Assembly: GCA_905201685.1 (NCBI GenBank) | Contig: CAJKOW010000020.1 | Location: 1 to 30,565, forward strand | Length of the DNA: 30,565 nucleotides | Direction: 5' to 3' | Source of the DNA: an uncultured Bacteroides sp. | GTDB taxonomy: Bacteria; Bacteroidota; Bacteroidia; Bacteroidales; Bacteroidaceae | Shown: positions 1-7,831 of the stretch, piece after piece | Numbering within the stretch: position 1 is the stretch's first letter | How the letters are laid out: the number at the start of each line of letters is the position of its first letter | Position numbers and translations under genes: made by a program | Notes under the pieces: generated by a model | Seen by the model: only the letters and a program-made list of their open reading frames with translations | Told to the model about the DNA's origin: nothing | The model's database searches: none

Positions 1-48
1 GACACAAGGATTTTCAGTCCTTTGCTCTACCAACTGAGCTATGACACC
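1..48 (-). tRNA. tRNA-Phe (GAA), truncated by the window start
   Basis: Read on the minus strand from 48, the sequence begins with the 7-base acceptor strand GGTGTCA, then TA, a D-arm GCTC..GAGC, an anticodon stem AAGGA/TCCTT and the loop CTGAAAA, which gives anticodon GAA (phenylalanine). The variable loop starts at the window edge; the T-arm and 3' acceptor strand lie outside. Its promoter is at 74-105. Confidence 0.93.
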
Positions 49-73
49 ATTGCTTATCTTTCGATTGCGGGTG

Positions 74-105
74 CAAAGGTAAGCCTTTTTTTTTGATACT
101 GCAAA
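74..105 (-). promoter_or_regulatory. Bacteroidetes promoter of tRNA-Phe
   Basis: On the minus strand TTTG (105-102) is followed after 20 bases by TACCTTTG (81-74), an exact match to the Bacteroidetes sigma factor consensus TTTG-N19/20-TAnnTTTG. The leader CACCCGCAATCGA just downstream is repeated upstream of the tRNA at 24977-25050. Confidence 0.8.
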
Positions 106-179
106 CTTTTATCGGAAAAATGTGTAAAAAAGAAGAGCTCTTTCGTGAAAAGTGACGTTCGAGGGAAGCTGGCTACAGT

Positions 180-803
180 TTATTGGGAGAGAGGAGCTCT
201 CTTTACGCGGAACGAGGCGAAAATCTTTTGAATCAGTTTTTCGGCATCGGATTGGCGTTGATAGAAGTCTTCATTGACAAATAGTTTGAGCAGGTGCATC
301 CGTTTGCCGTCGGGCTGAATTAAGTAGTATATGCGTTCCTGCAGATAGATCCATCCTTTGTCTTCACTGTAGTTCTGTCCTTTGCGGGTGATGAGTATCA
401 GTTTTTGTCCCGGTTTAGCCTTCAGTTCCGTACGCTTCACATTGCTCACTCCGGAGATACTGTTGTTTCGTCGGATTTCTTCTTCCATGTCGGCCATTGT
501 GACTGCCTTTCCGTCCCGTCGTTCGTAGCTTTGCAGGAAAATGCCGTATCCGTCGAAGAGGTTTCCTTTTTTAGGTGAGTTCCATTGGAATACGTACAGG
601 TGATAGGGGCCGGCATTGCGTTCATAGGGAGTGCCGTCTTTCTTTTGGAGGCTTCCCGGTTCCCAATCACCGGGGAGGGTGATGCTGTACAGCTTGTTTT
701 CAATGACTTTTTCAGCCTTTCCTGTCTTGTCTTTTGCAAGGGTGGGGGCGCTCATTGTCAGTAATAACAGCGGTATGGAAAGGTAGAGTAATAGGTTTTT
801 CAT
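180..803 (-). CDS. Small exported protein of unknown function
   Basis: A 207-residue protein with a clear N-terminal signal peptide: a short basic start, a leucine-rich core, and a likely cleavage near LAKD at residues 23-25. The mature part begins with a stretch (YSITLPGDWE) that resembles the amphipathic beta-strand start of small periplasmic domains. It continues as mixed alpha/beta, with a charged helix around residues 105-120, and ends in a basic tail. I do not recognise a named family and see no catalytic motif. It lies 104 bases downstream of malate dehydrogenase on the same strand, but a terminator-like hairpin (857-880) separates them and no consensus promoter is visible, so its transcription is unclear. 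The ATG at 803 is the only good start before the signal peptide. Confidence 0.75.
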   Translation of the reverse strand: MKNLLLYLSIPLLLLTMSAPTLAKDKTGKAEKVIENKLYSITLPGDWEPGSLQKKDGTPYERNAGPYHLYVFQWNSPKKGNLFDGYGIFLQSYERRDGKAVTMADMEEEIRRNNSISGVSNVKRTELKAKPGQKLILITRKGQNYSEDKGWIYLQERIYYLIQPDGKRMHLLKLFVNEDFYQRQSDAEKLIQKIFASFRVKRAPLSQ

Positions 804-849
804 GTTGGAATGTCGGGTGAATGTTGTCGGTGGGTATTATAGGTATGAT

Positions 850-880
850 AAGAAAAGAGGACTGTCTAATGGCAGTCCTC
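850..880 (-). terminator. Rho-independent terminator of malate dehydrogenase
   Basis: The perfect 8-bp inverted repeat GAGGACTG (857-864) / CAGTCCTC (873-880) has an 8-base loop. Read on the minus strand it is followed by TTTTCTT (856-850). It begins 28 bases after the mdh stop. Confidence 0.75.
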
Positions 881-907
881 CTATAATGGTTTTCATCAGC
901 TTGCTTA

Positions 908-1909
908 TCAGTCGATGTTCGGGTTGATGCTGTGCCATTGGTCGATAGCAGGCAGAACACCCATTTCGATAACTTCGTCACGCAGTGTGCAGAGGTGCTT
1001 GTAGCTTTCCTGCAGTTTGGCTTCTTCTTCGGGAGTACCCTTCAGTTCTTTGTAGTGAACGCCATCCTTTGTGATTTCAGTTTCCATAGCCATCATGATG
1101 TGGTCGAAGCCGTGGCTATATACGTAAGTACCTGCAGGCCAACGGAACGGTTTTCCACCCATAGCGGCAGCAATCATTTCGATAGAAACGTATGCCGGGC
1201 TCTGGAAAGAAGAACGACCGCGCAGGGCGATGATGTTGGCACCACCTTTGGTAACCTTAGTCTGGATTTCAGCCCATTGTTCCTTTGTCAGTTCGGGAGT
1301 ACCGATGATGTCGAGCAACGGTTTGCCGTCAACCTTGGCAGTAGAAGCGTAAACAGCCATCTGTTCGCCGTGGCCGCCGTATGTACGGCAGTTTTCGATT
1401 TTATCGGGAGACATGTGGAAGTGCTTGGCCAGTTCGCTGCGCAGACGTGTGCTGTCGAGGGCAGCCAGTGTAGTAACCTGAGAAGGTTTCAAACCGGAGT
1501 ACAGCAGTGTGATCAGACCGGTGATATCGGCCGGGTTGAAGATAACAACTACATGTTTTACATCGGGGCAATATGCTTTTACGTTCTTTCCGAACTCTTC
1601 GGCGATAGCGGCGTTACCTTTCAGCAGGTCTTCACGAGTCATGCCGGCTTTACGGGCTGCACCACCTGAAGATACTACGTATTTGGCACCGGTCAGGGCT
1701 TCTTTGATGTCGGAAGTGAAAGTCAGGTTCACGCCTTCGAAGCCACAGTGGAACATTTCTTCAGCAACACCTTCCAAACCGGGAGCGTACGGATCGTACA
1801 AGCAGATGTTCGGAGTAAGGTGCATCATGATGGCAGTTTGAGCCATGTTCGAACCAATCATACCGGCTGCGCCGACGATGGTCAGTTTCTCGTTAGTTAG
1901 AAATTCCAT
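908..1909 (-). CDS. mdh: Malate dehydrogenase
   Basis: A 333-residue protein of the lactate/malate dehydrogenase family, which interconverts malate and oxaloacetate with NAD(H) in the cytoplasm. In Bacteroides this step belongs to the reductive branch leading to fumarate and succinate. The Rossmann loop GAAGMIG is at residues 13-19. A substrate-loop arginine segment (GGAARKAGMTREDLL), the conserved LDSTRLRSELA segment with the catalytic Asp and a substrate-binding Arg, and the catalytic His in YGGHGEQM are all present. The length is normal for the family. The gene appears monocistronic, with a promoter at 1965-1972 and a terminator at 850-880. Confidence 0.93.
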   Translation of the reverse strand: MEFLTNEKLTIVGAAGMIGSNMAQTAIMMHLTPNICLYDPYAPGLEGVAEEMFHCGFEGVNLTFTSDIKEALTGAKYVVSSGGAARKAGMTREDLLKGNAAIAEEFGKNVKAYCPDVKHVVVIFNPADITGLITLLYSGLKPSQVTTLAALDSTRLRSELAKHFHMSPDKIENCRTYGGHGEQMAVYASTAKVDGKPLLDIIGTPELTKEQWAEIQTKVTKGGANIIALRGRSSFQSPAYVSIEMIAAAMGGKPFRWPAGTYVYSHGFDHIMMAMETEITKDGVHYKELKGTPEEEAKLQESYKHLCTLRDEVIEMGVLPAIDQWHSINPNID

Positions 1910-1964
1910 AATCTTTTATTTTATTTAAAAGTGAATATAAAGGTCTATTTTATATTTCCGGCTA

Positions 1965-1972
1965 CAAAGATA
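1965..1972 (-). promoter_or_regulatory. Probable mdh promoter, -7 element
   Basis: The minus strand carries TATCTTTG, an exact TAnnTTTG match. It would start transcription roughly 50 bases before the mdh ATG. No TTTG is seen at the expected -33 distance, so the assignment rests on one box. Confidence 0.55.
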
Positions 1973-2121
1973 ATAAAATTCGCACAGACTTGTTCATAGA
2001 AGAAAGTTATCTTTTAGATTGAAAAGTTATAATTATATTCAGTTTACATTCACTGCGTTGTTTTAGGCAGGGAGCGCAAGGTGTTATTTTGTCTGTCCGG
2101 CCGAAAAATGAGCTTGACGAT

Positions 2122-2152
2122 TTTGTTCTGCCTGCCGTTTCCATTATCTTTG
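2122..2152 (+). promoter_or_regulatory. Consensus Bacteroidetes promoter of the S1 RNA-binding gene
   Basis: TTTG (2122-2125) is followed after exactly 19 bases by TATCTTTG (2145-2152). This is the full Bacteroidetes consensus. The start codon at 2171 is only about 18 bases beyond the -7 box, so the leader is very short. Confidence 0.85.
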
Positions 2153-2170
2153 CCCGAAAAGTAGAAGATT

Positions 2171-3010
2171 ATGAGCATCGAATTAGGAAAATTCAACAGG
2201 CTGAAGGTGGTGAAACAGGTCGATTTCGGCATGTATCTTGACGACGATGTAGAGGGCGAGATTCTTCTGCCCAAACGCTATGTGCCGCAGGATTGCAAGG
2301 TGGGCGACGAGCTGGATGTCTTTATCTATTTGGACAACGAAGAGCGTCTGGTAGCCACTACGCAGGAGCCGTTGGTGCAGGTAGGTCAGTTTGCCTGCCT
2401 GGAGGTAGCGTGGGTCAACCAGTACGGAGCTTTTCTGAACTGGGGACTGATGAAGGACTTGTTTGTGCCTTTCAGCGAGCAGAAGATGAAAATGCAGGTG
2501 GGCAAACGCTATGTCGTCCATGTCCATCTGGACGAGGAAAGCTACCGGATTGTGGCTTCGGCCAAGGTCGATCGTTACCTGTCGAAGGAGAAGGCCGACT
2601 ATGTGCCGGGGCAGGAAGTGGAAGTGCTGATCTGGCAGAAGACCGACTTAGGCTTCAAGGCCATCATCGAGAACCGCTTCGGAGGATTGCTCTATGACAG
2701 CGAGATATTTCAGCCGCTACATACCGGCATGCGTCTGAAGGCATACGTGAAACAGGTGCGCGACGACGGCAAGATAGACCTGATGCTCCAGAAGCCCGGT
2801 GCAGGCAAGGTGGACGACTTTGCCAAGACGTTGCTCGAGCACATACGCAGCAACGGCGGACGCACGCCGCTGAACGACAAGACGCCGGCCGAAGAGATAT
2901 ACGCAATGTTCGGTGTCAGCAAGAAGACGTTCAAGAAAGCTGTGGGCGACTTGTACAAGAAACGCTTGGTGGTGCTGCAGGACGACGGCATCGTGCTGGC
3001 AAAAGAATAG
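2171..3010 (+). CDS. cvfB: CvfB/YitL-type S1 RNA-binding protein
   Basis: A 279-residue cytoplasmic protein with the layout of the CvfB family: tandem S1-like OB-fold modules followed by a winged helix. Residues about 1-65 form a first S1-like barrel (FGMYLDDDVEGEILLP), about 70-135 a second (GAFLNWGLMKDLFVPFSEQ), and about 145-210 a third (LGFKAIIENRFGGLLYDSEI). The C-terminal 60 residues form the winged helix (AEEIYAMFGVSKKTFKKAVGDLYKKRLV). CvfB of Staphylococcus binds RNA and influences virulence-gene expression; the role in Bacteroidetes is not established. The gene has its own consensus promoter and a possible terminator at 3044-3071, so it is probably monocistronic. Confidence 0.85.
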   Translation: MSIELGKFNRLKVVKQVDFGMYLDDDVEGEILLPKRYVPQDCKVGDELDVFIYLDNEERLVATTQEPLVQVGQFACLEVAWVNQYGAFLNWGLMKDLFVPFSEQKMKMQVGKRYVVHVHLDEESYRIVASAKVDRYLSKEKADYVPGQEVEVLIWQKTDLGFKAIIENRFGGLLYDSEIFQPLHTGMRLKAYVKQVRDDGKIDLMLQKPGAGKVDDFAKTLLEHIRSNGGRTPLNDKTPAEEIYAMFGVSKKTFKKAVGDLYKKRLVVLQDDGIVLAKE

Positions 3011-3043
3011 GGATTTCCCTACCGGGGAATAGAGTATGTGACG

Positions 3044-3071
3044 AGGGAGGGGATTTTTCTCTCCCTATTTT
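3044..3071 (+). terminator. Possible terminator after the S1 protein gene
   Basis: AGGGAG (3044-3049) pairs with CTCCCT (3061-3066) across an 11-base loop and is followed by ATTTTTG. The stem is short and the T run is five bases, so this is a moderate call. Confidence 0.5.
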
Positions 3072-3200
3072 TGTGTCACGAGCAAGGCACCGTGTCGGAC
3101 GTGGCAACTGTTGCCGCCTGCGGCCGATACTTTCTGTTGGAAGAAGAACGGTAGCGGTGGCTTTGCCGGAATTATCATGAAGAAAACAATTATAAAAAAA

Positions 3201-3206
3201 GGAGGG
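3201..3206 (+). promoter_or_regulatory. Shine-Dalgarno-like sequence (unusual here)
   Basis: GGAGGG lies four bases before the ATG at 3211, within a run of A residues. Nearly all other genes in this window lack such a site, as expected in Bacteroidetes. It fixes the start of the downstream gene at 3211. Confidence 0.5.
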
Positions 3207-3210
3207 AACC

Positions 3211-3993
3211 ATGAAACGATTTATCATCCTGTTTTGTACCGTTTTGGCAAGTACCGTTTTGTGCAGTGCCGCGATGAGCAGCAGCCGCGTGCGTCACGAA
3301 ACCCGTTTTCTGACAGACAAGATGGCTTATGAGTTGAAGCTGAGTACGGCACAGTATAACGACGTGTACGAAATCAATTACGATTTCATTGTAAACATCG
3401 GCCCTTTGATGGACGATGTGCTTCGAGGCGAAGAGTGGGCGCTGAACCGCTACTACGATTGTCTGGACATCCGCAACGACGACTTGCACTGGGTGCTCAA
3501 CCGTAGCCAGTACGGCCGCTTTATGCAGGCTGCCTATTTCTTCCGTCCCGTCTATGTTTCGGGCGGGCGTTGGAATTTCCGCATTTACCTGACCTATACC
3601 GATCGCAATCATTTCTATTATCCGCGTCCCCCTCATTACAAGACCTATTGCGGCGGACACGCCCGTCCCCGTCATAACCAGGTGAGTTATTATAAGGGGC
3701 GCTACCATCATGCGTTTTATACGGGCAGTTTCCGCATCCGCGACGGCAAGCACTTTCAGTCCAGTCGCCGTTCGGACTTCGGCAGCATCCGTCCGCGTCC
3801 GAATTCAGTGAAGAAACCCGACTTGAAAGCACCGAAGGGTCCGGCAAGACCGAAACCGGGAAAGGCTCCCGAAAGGGTTAGCCGTCCTAAAAAAGACAAA
3901 GACAAGGCACCGGTACAGCGTCCGGCAAAGGGGTCTTCGCGGAAGGACCCGAAAGGACGTGCTTCGTCCAATTCCTTGCGGAAAGGGGCGTGA
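3211..3993 (+). CDS. Exported basic protein with Lys/Arg/Pro-rich tail, function unknown
   Basis: A 260-residue protein starting with a signal peptide (about residues 1-21, ending near CSAAM). The next 120 residues form a helical-looking domain containing ETRFLTDKMAYELKLSTAQYNDVYEINYDF and an aromatic-rich stretch (YYPRPPHYKTYCGGH). From about residue 180 onward the protein is low complexity, rich in Lys, Arg, Pro and Ser, and strongly positively charged, ending in RKGA. No catalytic motif is seen and I do not recognise a named family. Such a tail could bind an anionic surface polymer or nucleic acid, but that is inference. It is preceded by a Shine-Dalgarno-like site and followed by a long non-coding region. 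Confidence 0.75.
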   Translation: MKRFIILFCTVLASTVLCSAAMSSSRVRHETRFLTDKMAYELKLSTAQYNDVYEINYDFIVNIGPLMDDVLRGEEWALNRYYDCLDIRNDDLHWVLNRSQYGRFMQAAYFFRPVYVSGGRWNFRIYLTYTDRNHFYYPRPPHYKTYCGGHARPRHNQVSYYKGRYHHAFYTGSFRIRDGKHFQSSRRSDFGSIRPRPNSVKKPDLKAPKGPARPKPGKAPERVSRPKKDKDKAPVQRPAKGSSRKDPKGRASSNSLRKGA

Positions 3994-4566
3994 AATGTAC
4001 GATTTTTGCAGGCGATGTAACGTAGGGAAAAACTTTTGTTACCTGTGAGAAAGTGACGGGGAAAACGCCGGGAACCTTACAGTTTTGTTACATCGCTATG
4101 CGTAAGTCGTTGTCTATGAGCATTGTCAGTTTTCGTCAGTCTCTTTTTGTTGGGTGTAATTTCCCTTTTGTATATATTTGGGCACTGATGCAGAGGGGCT
4201 GTGAGCCACGCTTGTGTTGCTCGTGAGCCACACTTGTGTCGTTCGTGAGCCGTGCAAGTGTTTCTCGCGAGCCGTGCAAGTGTTGTTGCCGGCAACTACA
4301 GGCAGTTGACGGTGCTGAAGTAGATGTTTACGTTTGCCAAGTGCCACTTGGCGGTCGTAAAGTCCCTCTTTGCAACAGCGGTTAGGGAAAAAGAAAGGTG
4401 AAAGGGTGAAGGCTATGGCCGGAAACAGCACTGTTTGAAGACAGATGTTTTCTCTCCTTTCACGCTTTCACCAGCTGCTAACTGCTGATTATCAGCGGAA
4501 TGTGGTGAAAGATGAAGTTTCACGCCGGTTTCACCGATTTTTGAGTTACACTTAAAACTATCAAAC
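3994..4566 (+). other. 573-base non-coding stretch dense in repeats and inverted repeats
   Basis: I find no credible gene here. It holds a spaced 10-bp inverted repeat (4012-4096), a four-copy 22-bp tandem repeat (4201-4288) ending in the palindrome GTTGCCGGCAAC (4285-4296), inverted copies of GGTGAAAG/CTTTCACC-type motifs (4397-4536), and the palindrome GCTGATTATCAGC (4484-4496). No full consensus promoter for the gene at 4567 is visible; GATTTTTG at 4536-4543 is the nearest approach to a -7 box. Confidence 0.7.
4201..4288 (+). repeat. 22-bp tandem repeat, four copies
   Basis: Four head-to-tail 22-base units start at 4201, 4223, 4245 and 4267, each beginning GTGAGCC or GCGAGCC. Units 3 and 4 share GAGCCGTGCAAGTGTT; units 1 and 2 differ in the middle (CACGCTTGTG, CACACTTGTG). 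The same unit occurs three times on the opposite strand at 24728-24793. There are no unique spacers, so it is not a CRISPR array. Confidence 0.9.
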
Positions 4567-5757
4567 ATGAAAACAAAAGGATTGCAGGCGATGAAGGCGG
4601 CGAATGGCTGGCTGTTTATGGGAATGTTGCTGATGGTATGGCTGGTCGCCGCGTGCTCTTCGACTTCCTCACGTGGCGTTGCCGATGCAGGTACTACGAT
4701 TACTGTCAATGTGGACAAGGTCGAGGATTTCGACTTTCATGATTATTTCGATACCGTGAGGTATATCCCGTTGGAAACTACCGACGATGTTTTGATTGGT
4801 AAGGTTACGAAACTCTATCTGACGCAGGAGAACATCCTTGTCTTCGACCAGAAGACGATGAGTCTGTTTCTGTTTGATGCCCTTGGGCGTTTTGTCAGAA
4901 TGATAGGCAATAAGGGCGAAGGTCCCGATGAATATATGTATATCAATGACGTGCAACTTGATGCCAAGCGTGGACTGGTGTATGTTCACGAACGGTTCCG
5001 GAACCGGATATATACCTATAATCTTTCCGGCAACCTGTTGGAGCAATCTGCGAAAGCTGCTGTTGAGTTCAATTCCTTTTTCCGGACGGAAGAGGGCGTA
5101 TGGGTGTACAGTTGCTTCAAGGACAATAATCCCGGACATTACAATCTGACTCTTTTGTCTGCAGATCTGCAAACCGTGAAGAAACAATATTTCCCTCAGA
5201 AAGAGTTTGTGAATGTGACGTTTGAGTCTGTCTTCACCGACGATGGGCGGGGACGTGCTTTCTTCTATTATCCGTCGAGCAACATGATTTACGAGTTGGA
5301 CGGAACGGATGCCGATCCTTATCTTTGCATAGACTTCGGCAGTCGCACAGTGCCTTACGACCAGATACGCGAAGCTGGCAGTATGGAAGAATATGACAAA
5401 CTGCTTGCCGACCATGATTACTTAGGCGATATCCAGCATTGCTTTGTCACCCGCAACCGTGTGTTCTTTTCTTTCTCCGAGATGGGGACAGGCATGGGGC
5501 TGGGCTATAAGTGCTTCTATGACAGCCAGTCGGGAGGGACACGTGTGTTCAAGGCTCCTTTCATGTCGTCGGTCGATTATCCCATTGCCCTGAACCTGTT
5601 GTATGCCTCGGACGACTTGTGGATCTATCCGTTGTATCCCTCGTTGTTTTCCGACGAGAGCTTTGAGAAGCTGAGGAAAACGTTCGATGCGGATGTTCAG
5701 TTCGATTCGAACCTGATACTGGCAGTCTGTCATCTGAAGGAAAAAGCCCGGGATTAG
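4567..5757 (+). CDS. Lipoprotein with 6-bladed beta-propeller
   Basis: A 396-residue protein with a type II signal peptide: a hydrophobic stretch about 15-29 and a lipobox LVAAC with Cys at residue 30. The mature protein shows the signature of the Bacteroidetes 6-bladed beta-propeller lipoproteins: YIPLETTDDVLIGKV, then ILVFD, then LFLFDALGRFVRMIGNKGEGPDEY, followed by repeating four-stranded blades (for example LVYVHERFRNRIYTYNLSGNLL). It is probably anchored in the outer membrane or facing the periplasm. Members are common in Bacteroides, often near glycan-use or signalling genes, but their ligands are mostly unknown. Here it stands alone, convergent with the transglycosylase gene (34 bases between stops) and with no visible terminator between them. 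A second ATG at codon 9 is an alternative start that leaves the lipobox intact. Confidence 0.85.
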   Translation: MKTKGLQAMKAANGWLFMGMLLMVWLVAACSSTSSRGVADAGTTITVNVDKVEDFDFHDYFDTVRYIPLETTDDVLIGKVTKLYLTQENILVFDQKTMSLFLFDALGRFVRMIGNKGEGPDEYMYINDVQLDAKRGLVYVHERFRNRIYTYNLSGNLLEQSAKAAVEFNSFFRTEEGVWVYSCFKDNNPGHYNLTLLSADLQTVKKQYFPQKEFVNVTFESVFTDDGRGRAFFYYPSSNMIYELDGTDADPYLCIDFGSRTVPYDQIREAGSMEEYDKLLADHDYLGDIQHCFVTRNRVFFSFSEMGTGMGLGYKCFYDSQSGGTRVFKAPFMSSVDYPIALNLLYASDDLWIYPLYPSLFSDESFEKLRKTFDADVQFDSNLILAVCHLKEKARD

Positions 5758-5791
5758 GAAAACTTCGCTTGTGGCGGACGGAGCGGTGAGG

Positions 5792-7771
5792 TCAGAAGCC
5801 TTCGTCCGTTTCAGTTTCTGTCTGGTCAGGTACTTCTTCCTCCCCTTCCTCAGCCTGTGCTTGGAAGCTTGCAAGAGCGGCACCGCGCAGTGTGACGTTG
5901 GCGATGTCCACCTTGGCGGCCTGTTCCTCGCTGATGAGGCCTTTCTTGGCCAGCCGTTCGGCGATGAGGCGGAAGTATCCCTCCTGGCTGTCGCGCAGAC
6001 GCCCGTCGGGAGTGAAGGAACTCTTGTAGTGCTTGGGCTTGGGGATAATGGATGCCAGGAAGATACACTCTTCCAGCGAGAGCTGTGAAGGCCGTTTGTC
6101 GAAGTAGAAATCGGCTGCTTCGTGAATGCCGTAAATCAGGGGACCCCATTCGGCTATGTTCAGATAGACCTCGTACATGCGTTCTTTGGACGTGAGGTGC
6201 TGTCCTTCGATCAGCCAGACAATGAGCGCTTCTTCCAGCTTGCGGGCTATGTTCTTGTTGCGGGTCAGGAAGACGTTCTTGACTAATTGCATCGAGATGG
6301 TGCTGCCTCCCCGTGCAAACTTGCGTACCTTGAGGTCGTGTATCAAGGCTTCGCGCAGCGCGTCGGGCAGGAATCCCTGGTGGTAGAAGAAGGCACCGTC
6401 TTCGCTCTGCATGACGGACATCTGCAACAGCTCCGGTACTTCGGCCAGGGGAGTGAAGTGCTCCCACGAAGGCCCTACAGGGAAGGTGCGGACAGGACGG
6501 CCGTCTTCGTAGGCCGTGTATTCGAATTCTCCGTTCATCTTGTTCAGCGGAGTGCGCCCGAACTGCAGGATATGGAAGTCTCTGCCCTTCAGCTCCGATT
6601 CGAAGCGGAGGCTGTCCAGTTGTGCAAAGTCCACATCGAGCAGGAAGTGATAGGCCAGTTCGCCTTCCGTGCGGATACCTTCCAGATTCTCAAACAAGCC
6701 TTTGGGCAGCGAGCTGAACAGTTCGTCGGACGGGAACCAGGGCTTGTTGACCGATGCCGTGAAGTGCCACGTCGGTGTCGTACCCGATTGCTGCGGGTGT
6801 TCTATCCGCATGTAGGGATGAAAGGTGAGTGTATTAAAACGTATCAGGCTGGCGCTGTCCAGTTCGACGGATTGCGGCGCCACATCGACGTGGAAACGTA
6901 GCTGCCCATGGTCAAGGTTGATCTTTTCGGTGGACAGGCGCTTGTGATAGACGTGCAGACCGCGCACTTCGGCTTCGCCCACAAGGCAGGCAAGGTTGTT
7001 GTCGCCTTTCTCTTGCGACAGGCGGCACGTAAGGCTGTCGAACTGTACTTCGGCACCAAAGCGCCGGCCGATGTAGGGGACGGTGAGCTGGGGTGCGGTG
7101 ACCGTGGCATGCAGGTGGCGGTCCGACGGGTTTAGTTCTCCGCTGATGTTCCACTGTTGGCTGAGGCTGTCTTCTTCGATGAGCATCTCTGACTGGAAGT
7201 GGCGGTCGGAAATGTGCAACCGGGGGATGTGGAATGCAACGAAATTGCTGTCCTTGCGTTCATAAATGTGAAGGTTGTTCAGTTCGCCGTTGTCGGGGAG
7301 CAGCCCAAATAGCAAGTCGAGCAGTGTGTTGACGCGGCGGGCATAGTTTGTTTCGGCCTTGGGAGTGTCCCGCTTGGGCTGTTCGGAAGCGGGAAGAAAC
7401 AGGAAGTCGTAGTTGGCCTTACCGTCCTGCTTGATGAAGCGGAGCGAAAGTCCGTCCATACCGACGTGACGGACGTTGATGTTGCCCCAAAGCAACGGCC
7501 ACAAGCCGATGCGAACGTCGAGCGATTGCAGGGCAAGGAGCGTGTCGCGCCCCGAGGGAACAACGGTCAGCCCTTCGACTGCTATGGTGCGCAGACCTTT
7601 CATATGCAGTCTGTCGTAACCGATGTCGAGCCCGTAGCGTTGTTCTATACCGGCCATGTGTTTGTCTGCCATGTGACGCAACAGGCTGCCGCGGCTCAGA
7701 AAAGCCGCTACGGCAACCAGCAGAAGCAGCAGGACGGAGCCTGCCGCTACTTTTACGTATCTCTTTTTCAT
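5792..7771 (-). CDS. Peptidoglycan glycosyltransferase (GT51) with AsmA-like N-terminal region
   Basis: A 659-residue membrane-anchored protein. It has one N-terminal transmembrane segment (about 7-26). A long beta-rich region of about 400 residues follows; its start (IGYDRLHMKGLRTIAVEGLTVV...LDVRIGLWPLLWGNINVRHVGMDGL) resembles AsmA/TamB-type repeats. The GT51 domain begins near residue 455: motif EDGAFFYHQG with the catalytic Glu at 457, GGSTISMQLVKN (488-499), RKLEEA, and MYEVYLNIAEWG. This domain polymerises lipid II into glycan strands. No transpeptidase domain follows, so the protein is monofunctional. I chose the ATG at 7771. The in-frame upstream start at 7813 is a TTG lying inside the probable -7 box. 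The C-terminus ends in an acidic Glu-rich tail. Confidence 0.87.
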   Translation of the reverse strand: MKKRYVKVAAGSVLLLLLVAVAAFLSRGSLLRHMADKHMAGIEQRYGLDIGYDRLHMKGLRTIAVEGLTVVPSGRDTLLALQSLDVRIGLWPLLWGNINVRHVGMDGLSLRFIKQDGKANYDFLFLPASEQPKRDTPKAETNYARRVNTLLDLLFGLLPDNGELNNLHIYERKDSNFVAFHIPRLHISDRHFQSEMLIEEDSLSQQWNISGELNPSDRHLHATVTAPQLTVPYIGRRFGAEVQFDSLTCRLSQEKGDNNLACLVGEAEVRGLHVYHKRLSTEKINLDHGQLRFHVDVAPQSVELDSASLIRFNTLTFHPYMRIEHPQQSGTTPTWHFTASVNKPWFPSDELFSSLPKGLFENLEGIRTEGELAYHFLLDVDFAQLDSLRFESELKGRDFHILQFGRTPLNKMNGEFEYTAYEDGRPVRTFPVGPSWEHFTPLAEVPELLQMSVMQSEDGAFFYHQGFLPDALREALIHDLKVRKFARGGSTISMQLVKNVFLTRNKNIARKLEEALIVWLIEGQHLTSKERMYEVYLNIAEWGPLIYGIHEAADFYFDKRPSQLSLEECIFLASIIPKPKHYKSSFTPDGRLRDSQEGYFRLIAERLAKKGLISEEQAAKVDIANVTLRGAALASFQAQAEEGEEEVPDQTETETDEGF

Positions 7772-7810
7772 ATCTTTATGCTTCTTGTTTCGTTCCAATG
7801 CTTTCGGGCA

Positions 7811-7818
7811 CAAAGATA
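7811..7818 (-). promoter_or_regulatory. Probable promoter of the GT51 gene, -7 element
   Basis: The minus strand reads TATCTTTG, an exact TAnnTTTG match, about 40 bases before the ATG at 7771. No TTTG occurs at the usual -33 distance. It suggests that the gene can be transcribed separately from the efflux operon that ends at 7832. Confidence 0.5.
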
Positions 7819-7831
7819 CGACATTTTTACG

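Noticed and set aside
134..143. AAGAGCTCTT palindrome as terminator of the 180-803 gene
   Set aside because: It has almost no loop and only a few stem pairs once a loop is allowed. A T run follows on the minus strand, but the stem is too weak to call.
3177..3332. Short open frame starting at 3177 that overlaps the secreted protein gene
   Set aside because: It is in another frame, lacks any family feature, and the Shine-Dalgarno site serves the ATG at 3211.
4201..4288. CRISPR array
   Set aside because: The units abut with no unique spacers, the period is only 22 bases, and no cas genes are in the window.
7772..7813. Longer start (TTG at 7813) for the GT51 gene
   Set aside because: The TTG lies within the predicted -7 box, and the ATG at 7771 directly precedes a normal membrane anchor.
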